Below, in pieces: positions 1 to 9,784 of a DNA stretch of 55,983 bases (its first letter is position 1; each line of letters opens with the position of its first letter). A program made the translations under genes and the position numbers. This DNA is from Pseudomonadota bacterium (GTDB lineage: Bacteria; Pseudomonadota; Alphaproteobacteria; Rhizobiales; Hyphomicrobiaceae): NCBI GenBank assembly GCA_023405815.1, contig JAEXXM010000067.1, positions 1-55,983 of the forward strand, given 5' to 3'. A model generated the notes under the pieces. It was given only the letters and a program-made list of their open reading frames with translations. It did no database searches and was not told the DNA's origin.

Positions 1-1437
1 AGCAACGCGCGCCATCTCGATCTCCTGCAACGCCCGGCGCGCTGCCTCGGAGGGCGAGGTGGGAATGGCCAACGATGCACGCCGGCTCACGCCTTCAAGC
101 GCGGCGAGGAATGAGCGGCACCAGGCAAACGTGTCGTGGCGTCGTATGCCAGCCAAGAGCGTCTCATGGCGCTCACGTCGTTCGGTCAGGCCCATTTCGA
201 GCGCCACCTTGATGGCGCCTGCCATTTCCTCAACGTCATATGGATTGACAATCAACGCCTCCTTCATCTGCTCGGCGGCGCCGGCAAAGCGCGACAAGAC
301 GAGGACGCCGGGATCTTCGCGGTCCTGGGCTGCGACATACTCCTTGGCGACAAGGTTCATTCCGTCGCGCAGCGGCGTGACGAAGCCGACGCGCGAGTTG
401 CGGTAGATGTCGACCAGCATTTTGCGCGGAGTCGAGCGATGGATGTACTGGATCGGCACCCAGTCCAGTTCGCCGAAGCGGCCATTGATGCGTCCGGACA
501 GCGTTTCGAGCTCGTGACGGATGTCGGCGTAGGCGGTGACCGTCTCGCGCGTGGGGGGCGCGATCTGGGACAGGATGACCTTGCGGCGGTAGTCGGGGTA
601 CTTCTCGAGAAAGCGGCCAAAGGCGCGAAATTTCTGCGGCAGCCCCTTAGTGTAGTCGAGCCGGTCGACGCCCAGCAGACGAATGGTCGAGGGTGCTTTG
701 TCCGTGCCGCGTTTCGGGCGAAGGTCGATGAATGCGTCGACGTCGATGCCGACGGGGAAGGCTGCGATCGAGAGCTCGCGGTCGAAGGCACGAATGCGGC
801 CGTCCTGGAGGATGCGTCCGAATACGCCGTCCTGAAGGTAGTCGATGAGATTGCCGACATCGACCTTGGTCTGCAGGCCGATGAGATCATAGGAGGCGAG
901 GCCGCGCGCAAGCTCGCGATGCTCGGGGATGGCGAGGAACGTCTGTGCCGGGGGGACCGGGATGTGCAGGAAGAAGCCGATGGGGTTGGTGACGCCGAGC
1001 CCGCGAAGCTCCAGGCCGAGCGGGATCATGTGGTAGTCGTGCACCCAGATGGCGTCGTCAGGGCGCAGTAGCGGGCTCAGCGCGTGCGCGAAGCGCCTGT
1101 TCACCTCGAGATAGCGCTGATAGTAGCCGGCTTCGAACTGCGCGATGTCGAGCCGGGAATGAAACACCGGCCACAGCACGTTGTTGGAATAGCCGATGTA
1201 GTAGTCACGGTGCTCGCGCTCGCTCAAGGGGAGCGTTGCCACCATGGCGTTGCCAAATTTGGTGAGGCAGGGATCAGTGCAAAGCTCCGCGTCGCTGTCG
1301 CCGATCTTGCCATCCCACCCGAGCCAGAGGCCCCCGCGCGTGCGCAGGGTGTCGGCGATGGCGACCGCCACCCCGCCGGCCTGCGAAGCCTTGGAGAGGT
1401 TGGCGACCCGGTTGGACACGAGTACGAGGCGGCTCAT
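1..1437 (-). CDS. otsA: Trehalose-6-phosphate synthase, 3' end cut by window edge
   Basis: A GT20 glycosyltransferase that joins UDP-glucose and glucose-6-phosphate to give trehalose-6-phosphate in the cytoplasm. The frame stays open for 479 codons to the window edge with no stop. The protein begins MSRLVLVSNRV and carries family signatures in order: GWDG near residue 42, the YIGYSN/LWPVFH segment near 80-90, WVHDYH near 130, HIPVPP near 160, GVDRLDYTKG near 265 and the RDGMNLVAKEY motif near 375. The start is an ATG preceded by GGGAG. It lies 90 bp downstream of the GH15 gene on the same strand, so the two probably form a trehalose operon. A phosphatase (otsB) is not visible and could lie beyond the left edge. 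Confidence 0.94.
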   Translation of the reverse strand, partial: MSRLVLVSNRVANLSKASQAGGVAVAIADTLRTRGGLWLGWDGKIGDSDAELCTDPCLTKFGNAMVATLPLSEREHRDYYIGYSNNVLWPVFHSRLDIAQFEAGYYQRYLEVNRRFAHALSPLLRPDDAIWVHDYHMIPLGLELRGLGVTNPIGFFLHIPVPPAQTFLAIPEHRELARGLASYDLIGLQTKVDVGNLIDYLQDGVFGRILQDGRIRAFDRELSIAAFPVGIDVDAFIDLRPKRGTDKAPSTIRLLGVDRLDYTKGLPQKFRAFGRFLEKYPDYRRKVILSQIAPPTRETVTAYADIRHELETLSGRINGRFGELDWVPIQYIHRSTPRKMLVDIYRNSRVGFVTPLRDGMNLVAKEYVAAQDREDPGVLVLSRFAGAAEQMKEALIVNPYDVEEMAGAIKVALEMGLTERRERHETLLAGIRRHDTFAWCRSFLAALEGVSRRASLAIPTSPSEAARRALQEIEMARVA

Positions 1438-1527
1438 AGTCTCCCGCCGTGGCGTCAGAGAATTAGTTTGCGTACAGCCACAATCGTTTAGAAGCGGTTT
1501 TGGTTCCGGATGAGTACTTCTGCCGCC

Positions 1528-3336
1528 TTAGACGGCGGCCCAGGCGTCTTCCCAGCTGCGTGACAATTTCATGCCGGTGTTAATGATACCGGCCATGCAG
1601 TAGGTCTGCGGGATGTTGCCCCAGAGCTGGCCCGAAGCCGGGTGGATGTCCTCGCTGAGGATGCCGAACGAGTTGGCGCGTGAAAGCACGTCGGTGAAGA
1701 TATCGCGTGCCTTCTGCATCTCCCCGATGGAGCAAAGCGCGTCGGCGTACCAGAACTGGCAGGTGAGGAACGCCGTCTCGGGCGCGCCAAAATCGTCCTC
1801 GGCGACGTAGCGCATCATAAAGCCGTTGCGGTTCAGCTCGCGGCCGAGGACTGCGACGGTGCTGCGATAGCGCTCATCGTCGGCGCGCAGAAGCCCCAAC
1901 TCCGCGGCCAGCAAAACGCTGGCATCGAGATCGTCGTGTTCGAATGCGCCGGCGAGCGCGCCCCACTTCTCGCTCCAGGCGCGCTTCAAGATATCATCGC
2001 GGATCTTGTCGGCCTGCTCGCGCCAATATCCGGCGCGCTCGTTCAGCGACAAGAGGCCGGCAAGGCGCGCGAGGCGATCGCAGGCGACCCAGCACATGGT
2101 GGCAGAATGCGTATGAATGCGCGTGCGGCCGCGATACTCCCAGGGGCCGGCATCAGGCTCGAGATACAGCGCCTGCGCCTGATGACCCAGCGGCTCGAGG
2201 CGGCGGAACAGGGCGGCATCTCCCATGCCGGGCAGGCGCTCGTCGATGAACATGTGCGAAACGCCGAGGATAACGCTGCCGTAGGAGTCGTGCTGCCTCT
2301 GCTCCCAAGCCTGGTTGCCGACACGCACCGGTCCCATGCCGCGGAAACCGGCGAGGTCGGCGGCAATGCGCTCGGTGAGCGGCTGATTGTGGATGATGCC
2401 GTAGACCGGCTTCAGGGTCGTCTCGTTCTCGACGGCGATGGTGGTGATGTAGTTGAGATAGCCCTCCATGGTCTGCGTGGCGCCGAGACGGTTCAGGGCG
2501 TTGATGACGAAGTAGGCGTCGCGCAGCCAGCAGAAGCGGTAGTCCCAGGTGCGGGGCGTGCCCGGCGCCTCGGGGATCGAGGTCGTATGGGCGGCGATGA
2601 TGGCGCCGGTCTCCTCGAAGTGGCAGAGCTTGAGCGTGATCGCGGCACGGATGATCGCCGCCTGCCAATCGAGCGGGATGCCGAGGCCACGCACCCACCC
2701 CATCCAGTAGCCGCGGGTGCGCTCGAGGAACTCGCGGCCGACGCTGTCCACCGAGGCCTGCAGCGGCTCGTCGGCGCCGAGCACCATCGTCAGCGGATGG
2801 GTGAGTGCAAACGGTGTCTCGTGGGCGATGTAGGAGAGCGGCGCGTCGGTCGTCACGCGAAGCACGTCAGCTCCGCCACCGTAGCGCATGTGGTTCGAGC
2901 CGATGGCGAGCCGCTCGGCCGGCTGCCCGTAGTTGAAGGTCGGGCGCAGCCGGATGGTGACGTGCGGCAGGCCGCGGAGCGGCTCGATGCGGCGGATGAT
3001 CTGCGCGGGATGGAAGGCGCGCTCATAGAGAAGGAAGCGTGGTGCGAAATCGAGGATGCGCACGGCGTTGCCGTTGCCGTCCTCCAATATCGTCTCGACG
3101 ATGGCGGTGTTGCGCACGTATTGCGCGCTCGACGTCTCCTGACCCTGCAGGACGACATCGCAGAATCCCTTTTCCTCCTCGCCGGAAAGGAGGCGCGAGA
3201 AGACGGGATCTGAATCGAGGCGAGGAAAGCACCACCAGACGATGCGCCCCTTGGTGTCGACGAGCGCGGCAGTGCGGCCGTTGCCGATAGGCGCGAGATC
3301 GAGATTAGCATTGGGCGAGGAGCTGCGGCCGGGCAT
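1528..3336 (-). CDS. Glycoside hydrolase family 15 protein (glucoamylase/trehalase type)
   Basis: A 602-residue cytoplasmic GH15 enzyme. It has the N-terminal beta-sandwich opening seen in bacterial GH15 proteins (IGNGRTAALVD, WWCFPRLDSDPVF) and the (alpha/alpha)6 barrel with RTWDYRFCWLRDA near residue 265. The two acidic catalytic regions appear as WEYRGRTRIHTHS near 400 and LSEDIHPASGQLWGN near 560. GH15 members of this length without a signal peptide include trehalases as well as glucan hydrolases. Being directly upstream of otsA makes a role in trehalose or maltooligosaccharide turnover likely, but the substrate cannot be read from the sequence. Confidence 0.9.
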   Translation of the reverse strand: MPGRSSSPNANLDLAPIGNGRTAALVDTKGRIVWWCFPRLDSDPVFSRLLSGEEEKGFCDVVLQGQETSSAQYVRNTAIVETILEDGNGNAVRILDFAPRFLLYERAFHPAQIIRRIEPLRGLPHVTIRLRPTFNYGQPAERLAIGSNHMRYGGGADVLRVTTDAPLSYIAHETPFALTHPLTMVLGADEPLQASVDSVGREFLERTRGYWMGWVRGLGIPLDWQAAIIRAAITLKLCHFEETGAIIAAHTTSIPEAPGTPRTWDYRFCWLRDAYFVINALNRLGATQTMEGYLNYITTIAVENETTLKPVYGIIHNQPLTERIAADLAGFRGMGPVRVGNQAWEQRQHDSYGSVILGVSHMFIDERLPGMGDAALFRRLEPLGHQAQALYLEPDAGPWEYRGRTRIHTHSATMCWVACDRLARLAGLLSLNERAGYWREQADKIRDDILKRAWSEKWGALAGAFEHDDLDASVLLAAELGLLRADDERYRSTVAVLGRELNRNGFMMRYVAEDDFGAPETAFLTCQFWYADALCSIGEMQKARDIFTDVLSRANSFGILSEDIHPASGQLWGNIPQTYCMAGIINTGMKLSRSWEDAWAAV

Positions 3337-3500
3337 CTTGAACTCACATGCACGAGTATCGGCGTTTAGGACGTCGATGTGCGGCTGTCCAACAATGATC
3401 GGACGATGGTGAAGAGCCGCTTTCTCGATAACGGCAGAGCCGGCCGTATGTTGCGTTGCGCGGCATGTGGTAGCGGAGCCGACGCGGCAGCGCGCACTGA

Positions 3501-3518
3501 GCGAGTTTACTTACTCGC
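3501..3518. promoter_or_regulatory. Short inverted repeat upstream of the GH15-otsA unit
   Basis: GCGAGT-ttactt-ACTCGC, perfect 6-bp arms with a 6-bp loop, about 165 bp upstream of the GH15 start in a 295-bp gap that holds no convincing gene. It could be an operator, or a weak hairpin for leftward transcription arriving from the SDR gene. No T-run follows, so a classic terminator is not supported. Confidence 0.25.
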
Positions 3519-3631
3519 CGGCGCGCCACCGCGCCGACCGCGCCGTGATACGCAAGACATGACTCTCGGCGCTCGCCGACACTAAATCCAAAATGTATTG
3601 CGACAAAGCAAATGCCGGCGCGGTGCGGCAT

Positions 3632-4528
3632 TCACGCATTGCGATCGTCGGGGTCGAACCACGGCCGCTCCACGCGGCGCTGCAGCAGCCAGCCCATGAT
3701 CGGCAGGAGCAGTGCGTGTGGAATGATCCACACTGCAATCTGCAGCAATTTGCCGGTAATGCCTGGCACGTAGTGGCGGCGGCCGAGCCGGTAAGCGAGA
3801 TAGCCCTCGAACGCCACATGGCCGGGGCTCAGCGCAACCATGAGCTGGCGGTAGAACGACAGCTCGGCGCCCATTGCCTGGTGGAAGCCGGTATTCACGG
3901 GGCCCGGCGCCAGTGCCATGATCCTCACGCCGCGTCCGGCGTTCTCGGTGGCAATGGCGCGGGTGAGCGAGACGACGTAGGCCTTGCTGGCGTAGTACGC
4001 CGCCTGGTTCGGTCCCGGAATTAGGCCGCCGAGCGAGGCGACGTTGATAATGCCGCCGCGGCCGCGTTCGAGCATGGCGGGGAGCGCTTGCCGCGTGAGG
4101 CGCGTCAAGGCCGTGACGTTGACGTCGATGAGCCGGTCGATCTCGTCAGGCGTGTGATCGACGAAGGGGCCGGCGAGGCCAATGCCGGCGCAGTTGACGA
4201 GCGTATCGAGATAGAAGCCGCCAGCGCGAAGCCGAGCACCGATGCGCTGCATGGCATCGGCGTTGGTGACGTCGACGGGGATGCTCAGTGCCTCGACGTT
4301 GCGATCGCGTGCGATGCCTTCCGCGGCAAGCGCCAAGGCGTCGGCATGCCGGGCAACGAGGGCGACGTCGTTCCCCGCCTTGGCGAAGCGCTGGGCGAGC
4401 GCCAGTCCTATGCCGCGCGAGCCCCCGGTCACGAGGGTGATGGGCTTTAGGCCCTCGACCGCTTGCAGGGCGCCCGCGTTCGGCTCGGCGCGGCGGCCGA
4501 TCCAGAGGTCGATCAAGCGAGAAATCAA
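3632..4528 (-). CDS. Short-chain dehydrogenase/reductase (SDR) family protein
   Basis: A classical SDR with a Rossmann fold. It has the cofactor loop TGGSRGIGLALAQ, the NCAG segment, the catalytic Ser in NVASLGG and the active-site pair YYASK. The C-terminal tail (YRLGRRHYVPGITGKLLQ, then a hydrophobic stretch and LLQRRVERP) resembles the membrane-associated SDR group acting on lipid-like substrates. The chosen TTG at 4528 has AGGGG seven bases upstream; a longer version from a TTG at 4594 lacks a ribosome site. The substrate is unknown. The gene is separated from GH15 by 295 bp and diverges from the PilZ-like gene. Confidence 0.84.
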   Translation of the reverse strand: MISRLIDLWIGRRAEPNAGALQAVEGLKPITLVTGGSRGIGLALAQRFAKAGNDVALVARHADALALAAEGIARDRNVEALSIPVDVTNADAMQRIGARLRAGGFYLDTLVNCAGIGLAGPFVDHTPDEIDRLIDVNVTALTRLTRQALPAMLERGRGGIINVASLGGLIPGPNQAAYYASKAYVVSLTRAIATENAGRGVRIMALAPGPVNTGFHQAMGAELSFYRQLMVALSPGHVAFEGYLAYRLGRRHYVPGITGKLLQIAVWIIPHALLLPIMGWLLQRRVERPWFDPDDRNA

Positions 4529-4737
4529 GCGGCGGCCCCTGTAGCTCGAGCGGTCGTCATAGCAGGCGCTGGCGGCGGATGCGAGCGCGGACAATTATTC
4601 GCGGCCGGGAGGCGCTAACCGGAAACTTAAGACGGTGTGAAAAGTTCAATTCAAGCGCGAGGTCGGCGCGCAAGGCGGCTGCAAGCCTCGCCATGTGAGG
4701 ATCGTGTCGGGATCAGAGCATCTGGGATCGGGTTGTC

Positions 4738-5052
4738 ATGGAAATTTCGGCAGCACGCTTGCAGACAATTCCGCGACGGGCACTCCCTCACCGTCCGCCA
4801 TTCCATGCGCCGACACGCTATGCGCTGCTGCAGGCGCACGGCAAGGTTCAGTGCCCGAGCATCCGCAGCGTCACACGCAGCGGCATCAGGCTCGACGGGG
4901 CGTTCGGGCTCTGCGCCGGCGAAGCCGTCACGGTGAGGCTGCCGTCGGAGAAGACGGTGAGCGGGACGGTCGACTGGACGGTGGCGGGCTTCTGCGGCAT
5001 CGCCTTTGCCGAGCCGCTGGCCGAGGACGACCCGGCGCTCTCCGAAGCGTAG
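4738..5052 (+). CDS. Small PilZ-like domain protein
   Basis: A 104-residue protein whose second half has the short beta-barrel pattern of PilZ domains common in alphaproteobacteria: SGIRLDGAFGL, GEAVTVRLP, SGTVDWTVAGFCGIAFAEPL. PilZ domains often bind c-di-GMP through an RxxxR and a (D/N)xSxxG motif. Here an arginine-rich N-terminus is present but the second motif is not clear, so nucleotide binding is doubtful. The ATG follows GGGATCGGG. The 3' flank contains the small leftward gene at 5126-5296. Confidence 0.6.
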   Translation: MEISAARLQTIPRRALPHRPPFHAPTRYALLQAHGKVQCPSIRSVTRSGIRLDGAFGLCAGEAVTVRLPSEKTVSGTVDWTVAGFCGIAFAEPLAEDDPALSEA

Positions 5053-5125
5053 GTTCTTCGAGGCGGCTGGCCGACGGCAAACGGGGCGCCCCGACCGGGC
5101 CGCCCCGCTTTCTTTGATGACCGCC

Positions 5126-5296
5126 CTACTTCGAGGGACGGCTGCTCCTCTGCGCGGCAAGGTGCTCCGCATAGGATTCGAGGAAGTGCTTGCGGGAACC
5201 GGTCGTGCGTTGTGCGTTAAGATCATTGGCGGCACGCACCACCACAGCGCGCCCCGACGAGTTGTCGCCGAAGGCAACGTTGGTTTGAGACGTCAT
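5126..5296 (-). CDS. Small hypothetical protein (56 aa)
   Basis: Begins MTSQTNVAFGDNSSG and ends QRSSRPSK. The ATG at 5296 has a strong GAGGGGGGA ribosome site about six bases upstream, which is the main reason for calling it. The protein is hydrophilic with no signal peptide or known motif. It lies downstream of tRNA-Thr on the same strand. Function unknown. Confidence 0.55.
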   Translation of the reverse strand: MTSQTNVAFGDNSSGRAVVVRAANDLNAQRTTGSRKHFLESYAEHLAAQRSSRPSK

Positions 5297-5474
5297 GCGA
5301 AATCCCCCCTCGCGTTGCGTCGGGGATTTGGTAGCGCGGCTGCGCTCGTGACCCGTAGTTGCAACTCGGGCATATCCACCGGCGGCCGATCGGCGCCTGT
5401 ATGTTCGCGGTATGATCTGTGGGGAAATGGGTGCGGGCCCCGGCTCAGGAATCAAAATCCAAGGCGCTAAGGGG

Positions 5475-5550
5475 TGGTGCCGCAAGAGGGATTCGAACCC
5501 CCGACCCCGTCATTACGAATGACGTGCTCTACCGACTGAGCTATTGCGGC
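5475..5550 (-). tRNA. tRNA-Thr (anticodon CGT)
   Basis: Reading leftwards, the 76-nt gene folds as a full cloverleaf: acceptor GCCGCAA/TTGCGGC, D-arm GCTC/GAGC, anticodon stem CGTCA/TGACG around loop TTCGTAA, and the T-loop TTCGAAT. Anticodon CGT reads the threonine codon ACG. Discriminator A and an encoded CCA are present. Confidence 0.97.
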
Positions 5551-5855
5551 TTTCTGCTGCTCGATCAAAGGCCTCAGCGCACGCGCTGGGTGGGCGAAGC
5601 CCGACTGTCCCGGCGCGAGCTGCCGGGGCAGCGTCAGAAGCCAGCCGAATAGACCAAACCGGCCCCGGGTTCAAGATGCGAGGCGCCTTCCAAGCCGGGA
5701 TTTGGCCCTGTGTCCAGGCGCGTAGCGGCCTGTGGGGCTCCGGAAGGGGCGCGGCCGGGGCAATGCGTGCCATATCCGGCCGCTCCGGCAAGGCAGCGGT
5801 CCCGCAGCCATCCCGACGGGACGAGATTGCGAGACCGCCCTTACGTCGCGTGGAG

Positions 5856-6128
5856 CTACTTCCAGCCGGCCTCCTTGTCGCAGGCCTTGACCTCGTCGGG
5901 GTGGGTCTTCTCCCACTCGCTGACCGACTTCGATTCATCGGCGGCCATGGCGTTGTTCATGCAGACACAGTACTTGCGGACCACGTCCTCCGCGGCGCCT
6001 TCCTTCTTGTTGTCCGCGATGCACTGGTTGATCCAGGTGACGTCGTCCTCGGTCGTGTCGGCGAATGCGCCGGGGCTCGCCAGAAGCGCGGCGGCAGCGA
6101 TCATCCAGGCGAGGGACTGCTTCAGCAT
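5856..6128 (-). CDS. Small secreted cysteine-containing protein
   Basis: A 90-residue precursor with a clear signal peptide (MLKQSLAWMIAAAALL, cleavage probably after AFA). The mature part has four cysteines (NQCIAD, KYCVCMN, ACDKE) that could form two disulfides in the periplasm. The ATG at 6128 has GGAG nine bases upstream; an upstream in-frame start would put extra charged residues ahead of the signal sequence. No family is recognised with certainty. Confidence 0.75.
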   Translation of the reverse strand: MLKQSLAWMIAAAALLASPGAFADTTEDDVTWINQCIADNKKEGAAEDVVRKYCVCMNNAMAADESKSVSEWEKTHPDEVKACDKEAGWK

Positions 6129-6293
6129 CAATGTTCTCCGATAGCTCAGCCGCAGGACGCGGGCGGCGCGCAAGCTACGCTTGGCGTAGCTGCAACGTCA
6201 GTGGGGGCGAGCGCGATGGTTGTGGACGGTCGCAACTGCCCGCGGATGCTGGAGATGCCGGCCGGGCGTCCGGCACATTCAGACGGTTACAGG

Positions 6294-7985
6294 TCAAGCG
6301 CGCTGCGGGCGGAGCGGCAGGTCTACGTCGTTGTCGCTCGCGTCGGCGCCGGGGTCGTCGGGGGCGGGCGGCGCCACGAAGATGCGCGTCGTGGCGCTCT
6401 CGGGCTTGTGACGAGCTTGCGTCGGCCTCGTCGGCTCTGCCGGGCGCTTCTCAGCCGAGGAGGGCCGTGACGCCGGGGCAGCCGTGATGTCCTCGGCGCT
6501 TGCCCTTGCCGCTTCGCGTGCGGCCTCGGGCCTTGAGGGTTTGGCAGTCTGAGCCGTGTCCGGCACAGAGGACTTGCCGGCCGTCTTGGGCGGAATGTCC
6601 GTCGGCTCGTCGTCATCGCGGTCGCTCTCGCCGGCGGGGCGCATGCCGAGAGCGACGAGCTCCTCGATCTTGCTGGCGAGCACGTCGCCCTCGCTCTTTT
6701 CGACCGCCTCGACGGATACGCGCCACTGGAATGCGTCGAGCATGCCGGAGACAGGCGAGACCGGCATCCAGCGGTCGGCGACGAAGCCGTCGGCGGTCCA
6801 TGCAGGGTCGCGCGGGGCGTTGACGGCGCGGGCGAGCCATTCGCGCACGCGGCCTTTGTCGGCGTGCTGCTCGCCTTCGATGCGGGCCATGAGCGTGGCG
6901 ACGCGCTGCGTCATGCGCGAGGGGATGAGTGGCTCGAGGGCAGCGCGGGCTTCGTCGAACTGGTGCGCCTCGATGGCCGCGGTCGCTACGGCGATGGGGC
7001 TCTCGAGCGAGTTGGGGCTCAACGCCGCGAGCTGGCGCACGCGGTCGAGACGATCGCGCGGGCTGTCGCCGATGCGGGCGTAGGCGTAGGCGGTGGCAAG
7101 ATCTGGGTGCGGCGCGCGACTCCACGTGCGCTGCAGGATCTTGGCGGCGCGGGGCGTGTTGCCTCGCGAGGCGAGGAGACGCCCGGCGATCGCAGCCGCA
7201 GGCACGAGATCGGACGCGAGGCCATGCGCCTCGAGCGCGAGATTGAGCGCGCGCTCGGGGTCGGCCTCCTCGGCGGCCTGCGCCTGGGCGGTGAGCAGCA
7301 CAGCGCGCTTGCGGTCGGCCTGCGCGCGCTCGATGTGGCCGTTCTTGCGCGCGGTGGCGAGAGTGTCCAATGCGCCCTGCCAGTCGCCCTCGCGACACTG
7401 CAGGTCGAGCAGTGCGTCGACGGCCCAGCCGAGCTTGGGATTGAGCGAGACGGCGCGCTCGGCGAAGTGGCGGGCGGCCTCGGTCTCGCGTTCGCGCTGC
7501 GCCTCAAGGAACAGGCCGCGCAGACCGAGCTGCTCGGTGTCGGGTGAGGCCAGCATGGCCTCGAAGATGCGGCGCGCGGTGGTGCGGTCGCCAGTCAGCT
7601 GCGCGGCCTGGGCGCGCAGAAGGTGGGTCAGCGGCTCGTTGGGCAGCGACTTGCGGGCCTGGATGGCGGCGCGCATGGCGGCGGCCTTGTCGCCGGCGCC
7701 GAGTGCGATCATGCCGCTCGAAAGGGCGTCGAGGCCGAGTTTCTGGCGACGCCTGTTCAGCACGTTGCCGACGTGGGCCGGGCTGTTCCACATGCTGCGC
7801 AGGATCGACCAGCAGGTGAGAGCGAGCGCGACGAGCGCCACCAAGAGGACGATGGCGCGGAAGACGCTCGTCTCGATGTGGTAGCCCTGCCATTCGATCG
7901 CTAGCTCACCCGGGCGGTCGGCGAGCCATGCCAGGCCGGCGGCGAGAAGTGCGATGCCTACAAGGAATGCGATGAGGCGAAGCAT
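6294..7985 (-). CDS. hemY: HemY-family TPR membrane protein
   Basis: A 563-residue inner-membrane protein: two N-terminal membrane segments (residues about 3-20 and 42-62, LLVALVALALTCWSIL), the conserved post-membrane region ending GLDALSSGMIALGAGD, then TPR-like helical repeats to about residue 430 and a long Ala/Pro/charged disordered tail. Known HemY proteins of this type are encoded beside hemC/hemD; their molecular role is unclear and they are not the protoporphyrinogen oxidase of Bacillus also called HemY. It is the last gene of the hemC-hemD-mic60-hemY unit, 12 bp after mic60. Confidence 0.9.
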   Translation of the reverse strand: MLRLIAFLVGIALLAAGLAWLADRPGELAIEWQGYHIETSVFRAIVLLVALVALALTCWSILRSMWNSPAHVGNVLNRRRQKLGLDALSSGMIALGAGDKAAAMRAAIQARKSLPNEPLTHLLRAQAAQLTGDRTTARRIFEAMLASPDTEQLGLRGLFLEAQRERETEAARHFAERAVSLNPKLGWAVDALLDLQCREGDWQGALDTLATARKNGHIERAQADRKRAVLLTAQAQAAEEADPERALNLALEAHGLASDLVPAAAIAGRLLASRGNTPRAAKILQRTWSRAPHPDLATAYAYARIGDSPRDRLDRVRQLAALSPNSLESPIAVATAAIEAHQFDEARAALEPLIPSRMTQRVATLMARIEGEQHADKGRVREWLARAVNAPRDPAWTADGFVADRWMPVSPVSGMLDAFQWRVSVEAVEKSEGDVLASKIEELVALGMRPAGESDRDDDEPTDIPPKTAGKSSVPDTAQTAKPSRPEAAREAARASAEDITAAPASRPSSAEKRPAEPTRPTQARHKPESATTRIFVAPPAPDDPGADASDNDVDLPLRPQRA

Positions 7986-7997
7986 GCGACGCGATCT

Positions 7998-9704
7998 CTA
8001 CTGGGCGGACTTGCCGTCGGTGTCCGCGGGCGCTGCGGCGAGCGATGCCTTGAGCTGGGTCTCGACGGAGGCGAGGGCGCGGTCGACAGCTTCGCGCGCC
8101 TCGACCTTGGCGAGGAAGTCGCGGGCGGCGTCCTGCGCGGGGGCCGGGAGCGACTTCGCCTCGGAGAGCACGTCTGCCAGACGATCCTCGGTCAGCGCCT
8201 CCTCCATGCGGCCGACCACAGCTTCGACGCTCTTGTCGTCCGGGCTGTGGCTGGTCTTGCGTACGCGGACAACGGACTTCGCGCCGGCCAAGAGGCGGTC
8301 GACGATAGAGCCGTCCTGAGGCTGCTGCTCGGCGTCGATGATCTTGAAGGCGACCGGCTTGAACTCCTGGCGCAGCTCGGTGGCCGTCGGCACGCCGTCG
8401 AGGGCGAAGCGGTCGAGCGGGGCGAGATCGACGATGTTGCCGGCGACCTTGCGCGTCTGCGCCAGCTCCGGCGCGTAAGGCTTGCCGCGATCGATGGCGC
8501 GCTTCAGGTTGGCGAGCTCGAGCGAGAGCACGATGCGCTCGGCGGTGGTGCGACGATCGCCTTCGCTCTTGATGACACCCTGGACGTCCTGCTGCAGGGT
8601 GGCGAGCTTGTCGCTCAGCGGCGATACCGCCGAGGAGACGTCCTCGGCCTTGGCGACGGAGGCAAAGCGCGTGTCGATGTCGGCCTTGAGGCGCTTTAAG
8701 TCCTCCTGGGTCGTGCGAAGCGCGGCCGTGGCGCGGTCGCTGTCGGTCTTCAGAGCCGTGAGACCCGTGGAAATTTCTGCCGTCTCGGCCTTGAGGGTCG
8801 CGACCTCGCGGTCAATGCGCTGCGTTCCGGAGCGTGCGGCCTGACCGGCCTCGGTCGCCGATGCAAGGCGTGCATCGACATCCTGCGCGACGTTCTTGCG
8901 CAGGGCGTCGAGCTGGGTGGACAGCGTCGACTCAAGGTCAGCGAGCTTGCCGGTGATGGCGGCGAGCTGCGGGAGGCGCCCGCTCTGCGGATCGTTCGAG
9001 GCGGCGGTCTGCATCAATGAGAGCTGCTCTTCGAGCTTGGCGATGCGCGCGGTGGTCTCGGCGTCGCCGCCTTGCGCTCCGAGCTTCTCGTTTAGCTCAT
9101 TGAGGTTCTTATCGAAGTCCGCCTGCTTCTTGCTCACGCCGTCGAGGTTGGCATCGAGCTGCTCAAGCTGGCCGAGCTTGGTCTCGGCCGCGGCGAGGCG
9201 GGCGGCGACATCGGGAGAGAGTGAGCGCTGGCTGCGGCCAGATTCGAGCGCAGCGAGGCGCTGCTCGAGTGCGGAGGCCTTGTCGGGCTGATCGCCGGTC
9301 TCGAAGCCGAGCTGGCCGGCGAGCATGTCAGCGGCCAGCAGTGCGATGACGCCACCGACGAGGCCGGCAGCGACGTGGGTGAAGAAGCCGCCGTAGCCGC
9401 GCGGTGCCGGGCGCGGAGTTGTAGCGGCAGGAGACGCGGTCGAGCCCGGCTTGTCGGCCTTGGCTCCCGTTGCAGTTGCGGGCTTCGTTGAAGACGTCGA
9501 CGCAGCGGCGGCGGCTCCGGCGGCGCTGGAAGGGGGCGACTTGGATGCGTCGGCAACCTCGGGCTTGTCCTTACCCGCTTTTTCCGCGGGGGGAGGCGTC
9601 ACCTCGGTCGCCTTCAGGTCGAGAGTTGCATGTGGGCGGGCGCCCGGCTGAGCGGAGGTGGAACCCGCCGGCTTCTTATCGGGCTCGTTCTTGTTCGCCG
9701 TCAT
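7998..9704 (-). CDS. Alphaproteobacterial Mic60/mitofilin-family protein
   Basis: A 568-residue protein with a disordered Pro/Ala/Ser/Lys-rich cytoplasmic N-terminus (1-105), one membrane helix (about 110-135, AAGLVGGVIALLAADML), a long coiled coil (about 145-390) and a C-terminal mitofilin-like domain (about 400-530, LELANLKRAIDRGKPYAPEL, then FKPVAFKIIDAEQQP). This order is that of the COG4223 family, the bacterial relatives of mitochondrial Mic60. Their location between hemD and hemY in alphaproteobacteria is established. Mic60 shapes intracytoplasmic membranes or crista junctions. The ATG is preceded by GAGGT. Confidence 0.86.
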   Translation of the reverse strand: MTANKNEPDKKPAGSTSAQPGARPHATLDLKATEVTPPPAEKAGKDKPEVADASKSPPSSAAGAAAAASTSSTKPATATGAKADKPGSTASPAATTPRPAPRGYGGFFTHVAAGLVGGVIALLAADMLAGQLGFETGDQPDKASALEQRLAALESGRSQRSLSPDVAARLAAAETKLGQLEQLDANLDGVSKKQADFDKNLNELNEKLGAQGGDAETTARIAKLEEQLSLMQTAASNDPQSGRLPQLAAITGKLADLESTLSTQLDALRKNVAQDVDARLASATEAGQAARSGTQRIDREVATLKAETAEISTGLTALKTDSDRATAALRTTQEDLKRLKADIDTRFASVAKAEDVSSAVSPLSDKLATLQQDVQGVIKSEGDRRTTAERIVLSLELANLKRAIDRGKPYAPELAQTRKVAGNIVDLAPLDRFALDGVPTATELRQEFKPVAFKIIDAEQQPQDGSIVDRLLAGAKSVVRVRKTSHSPDDKSVEAVVGRMEEALTEDRLADVLSEAKSLPAPAQDAARDFLAKVEAREAVDRALASVETQLKASLAAAPADTDGKSAQ

Positions 9705-9784
9705 GTGTGAAATACCTCGCTGCGGACACGTCCGCTTCGGCCCTTAGGGGCAGGAAGCTCTAGCACGCGGGTCTGGACGCTAGC

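Noticed and set aside
1936..3213. Long rightward open frame (425 codons) antisense to the GH15 gene
   Set aside because: It is the mirror of GC-rich codons of a clearly recognisable GH15 gene; the translation has no domain and no suitable ribosome site.
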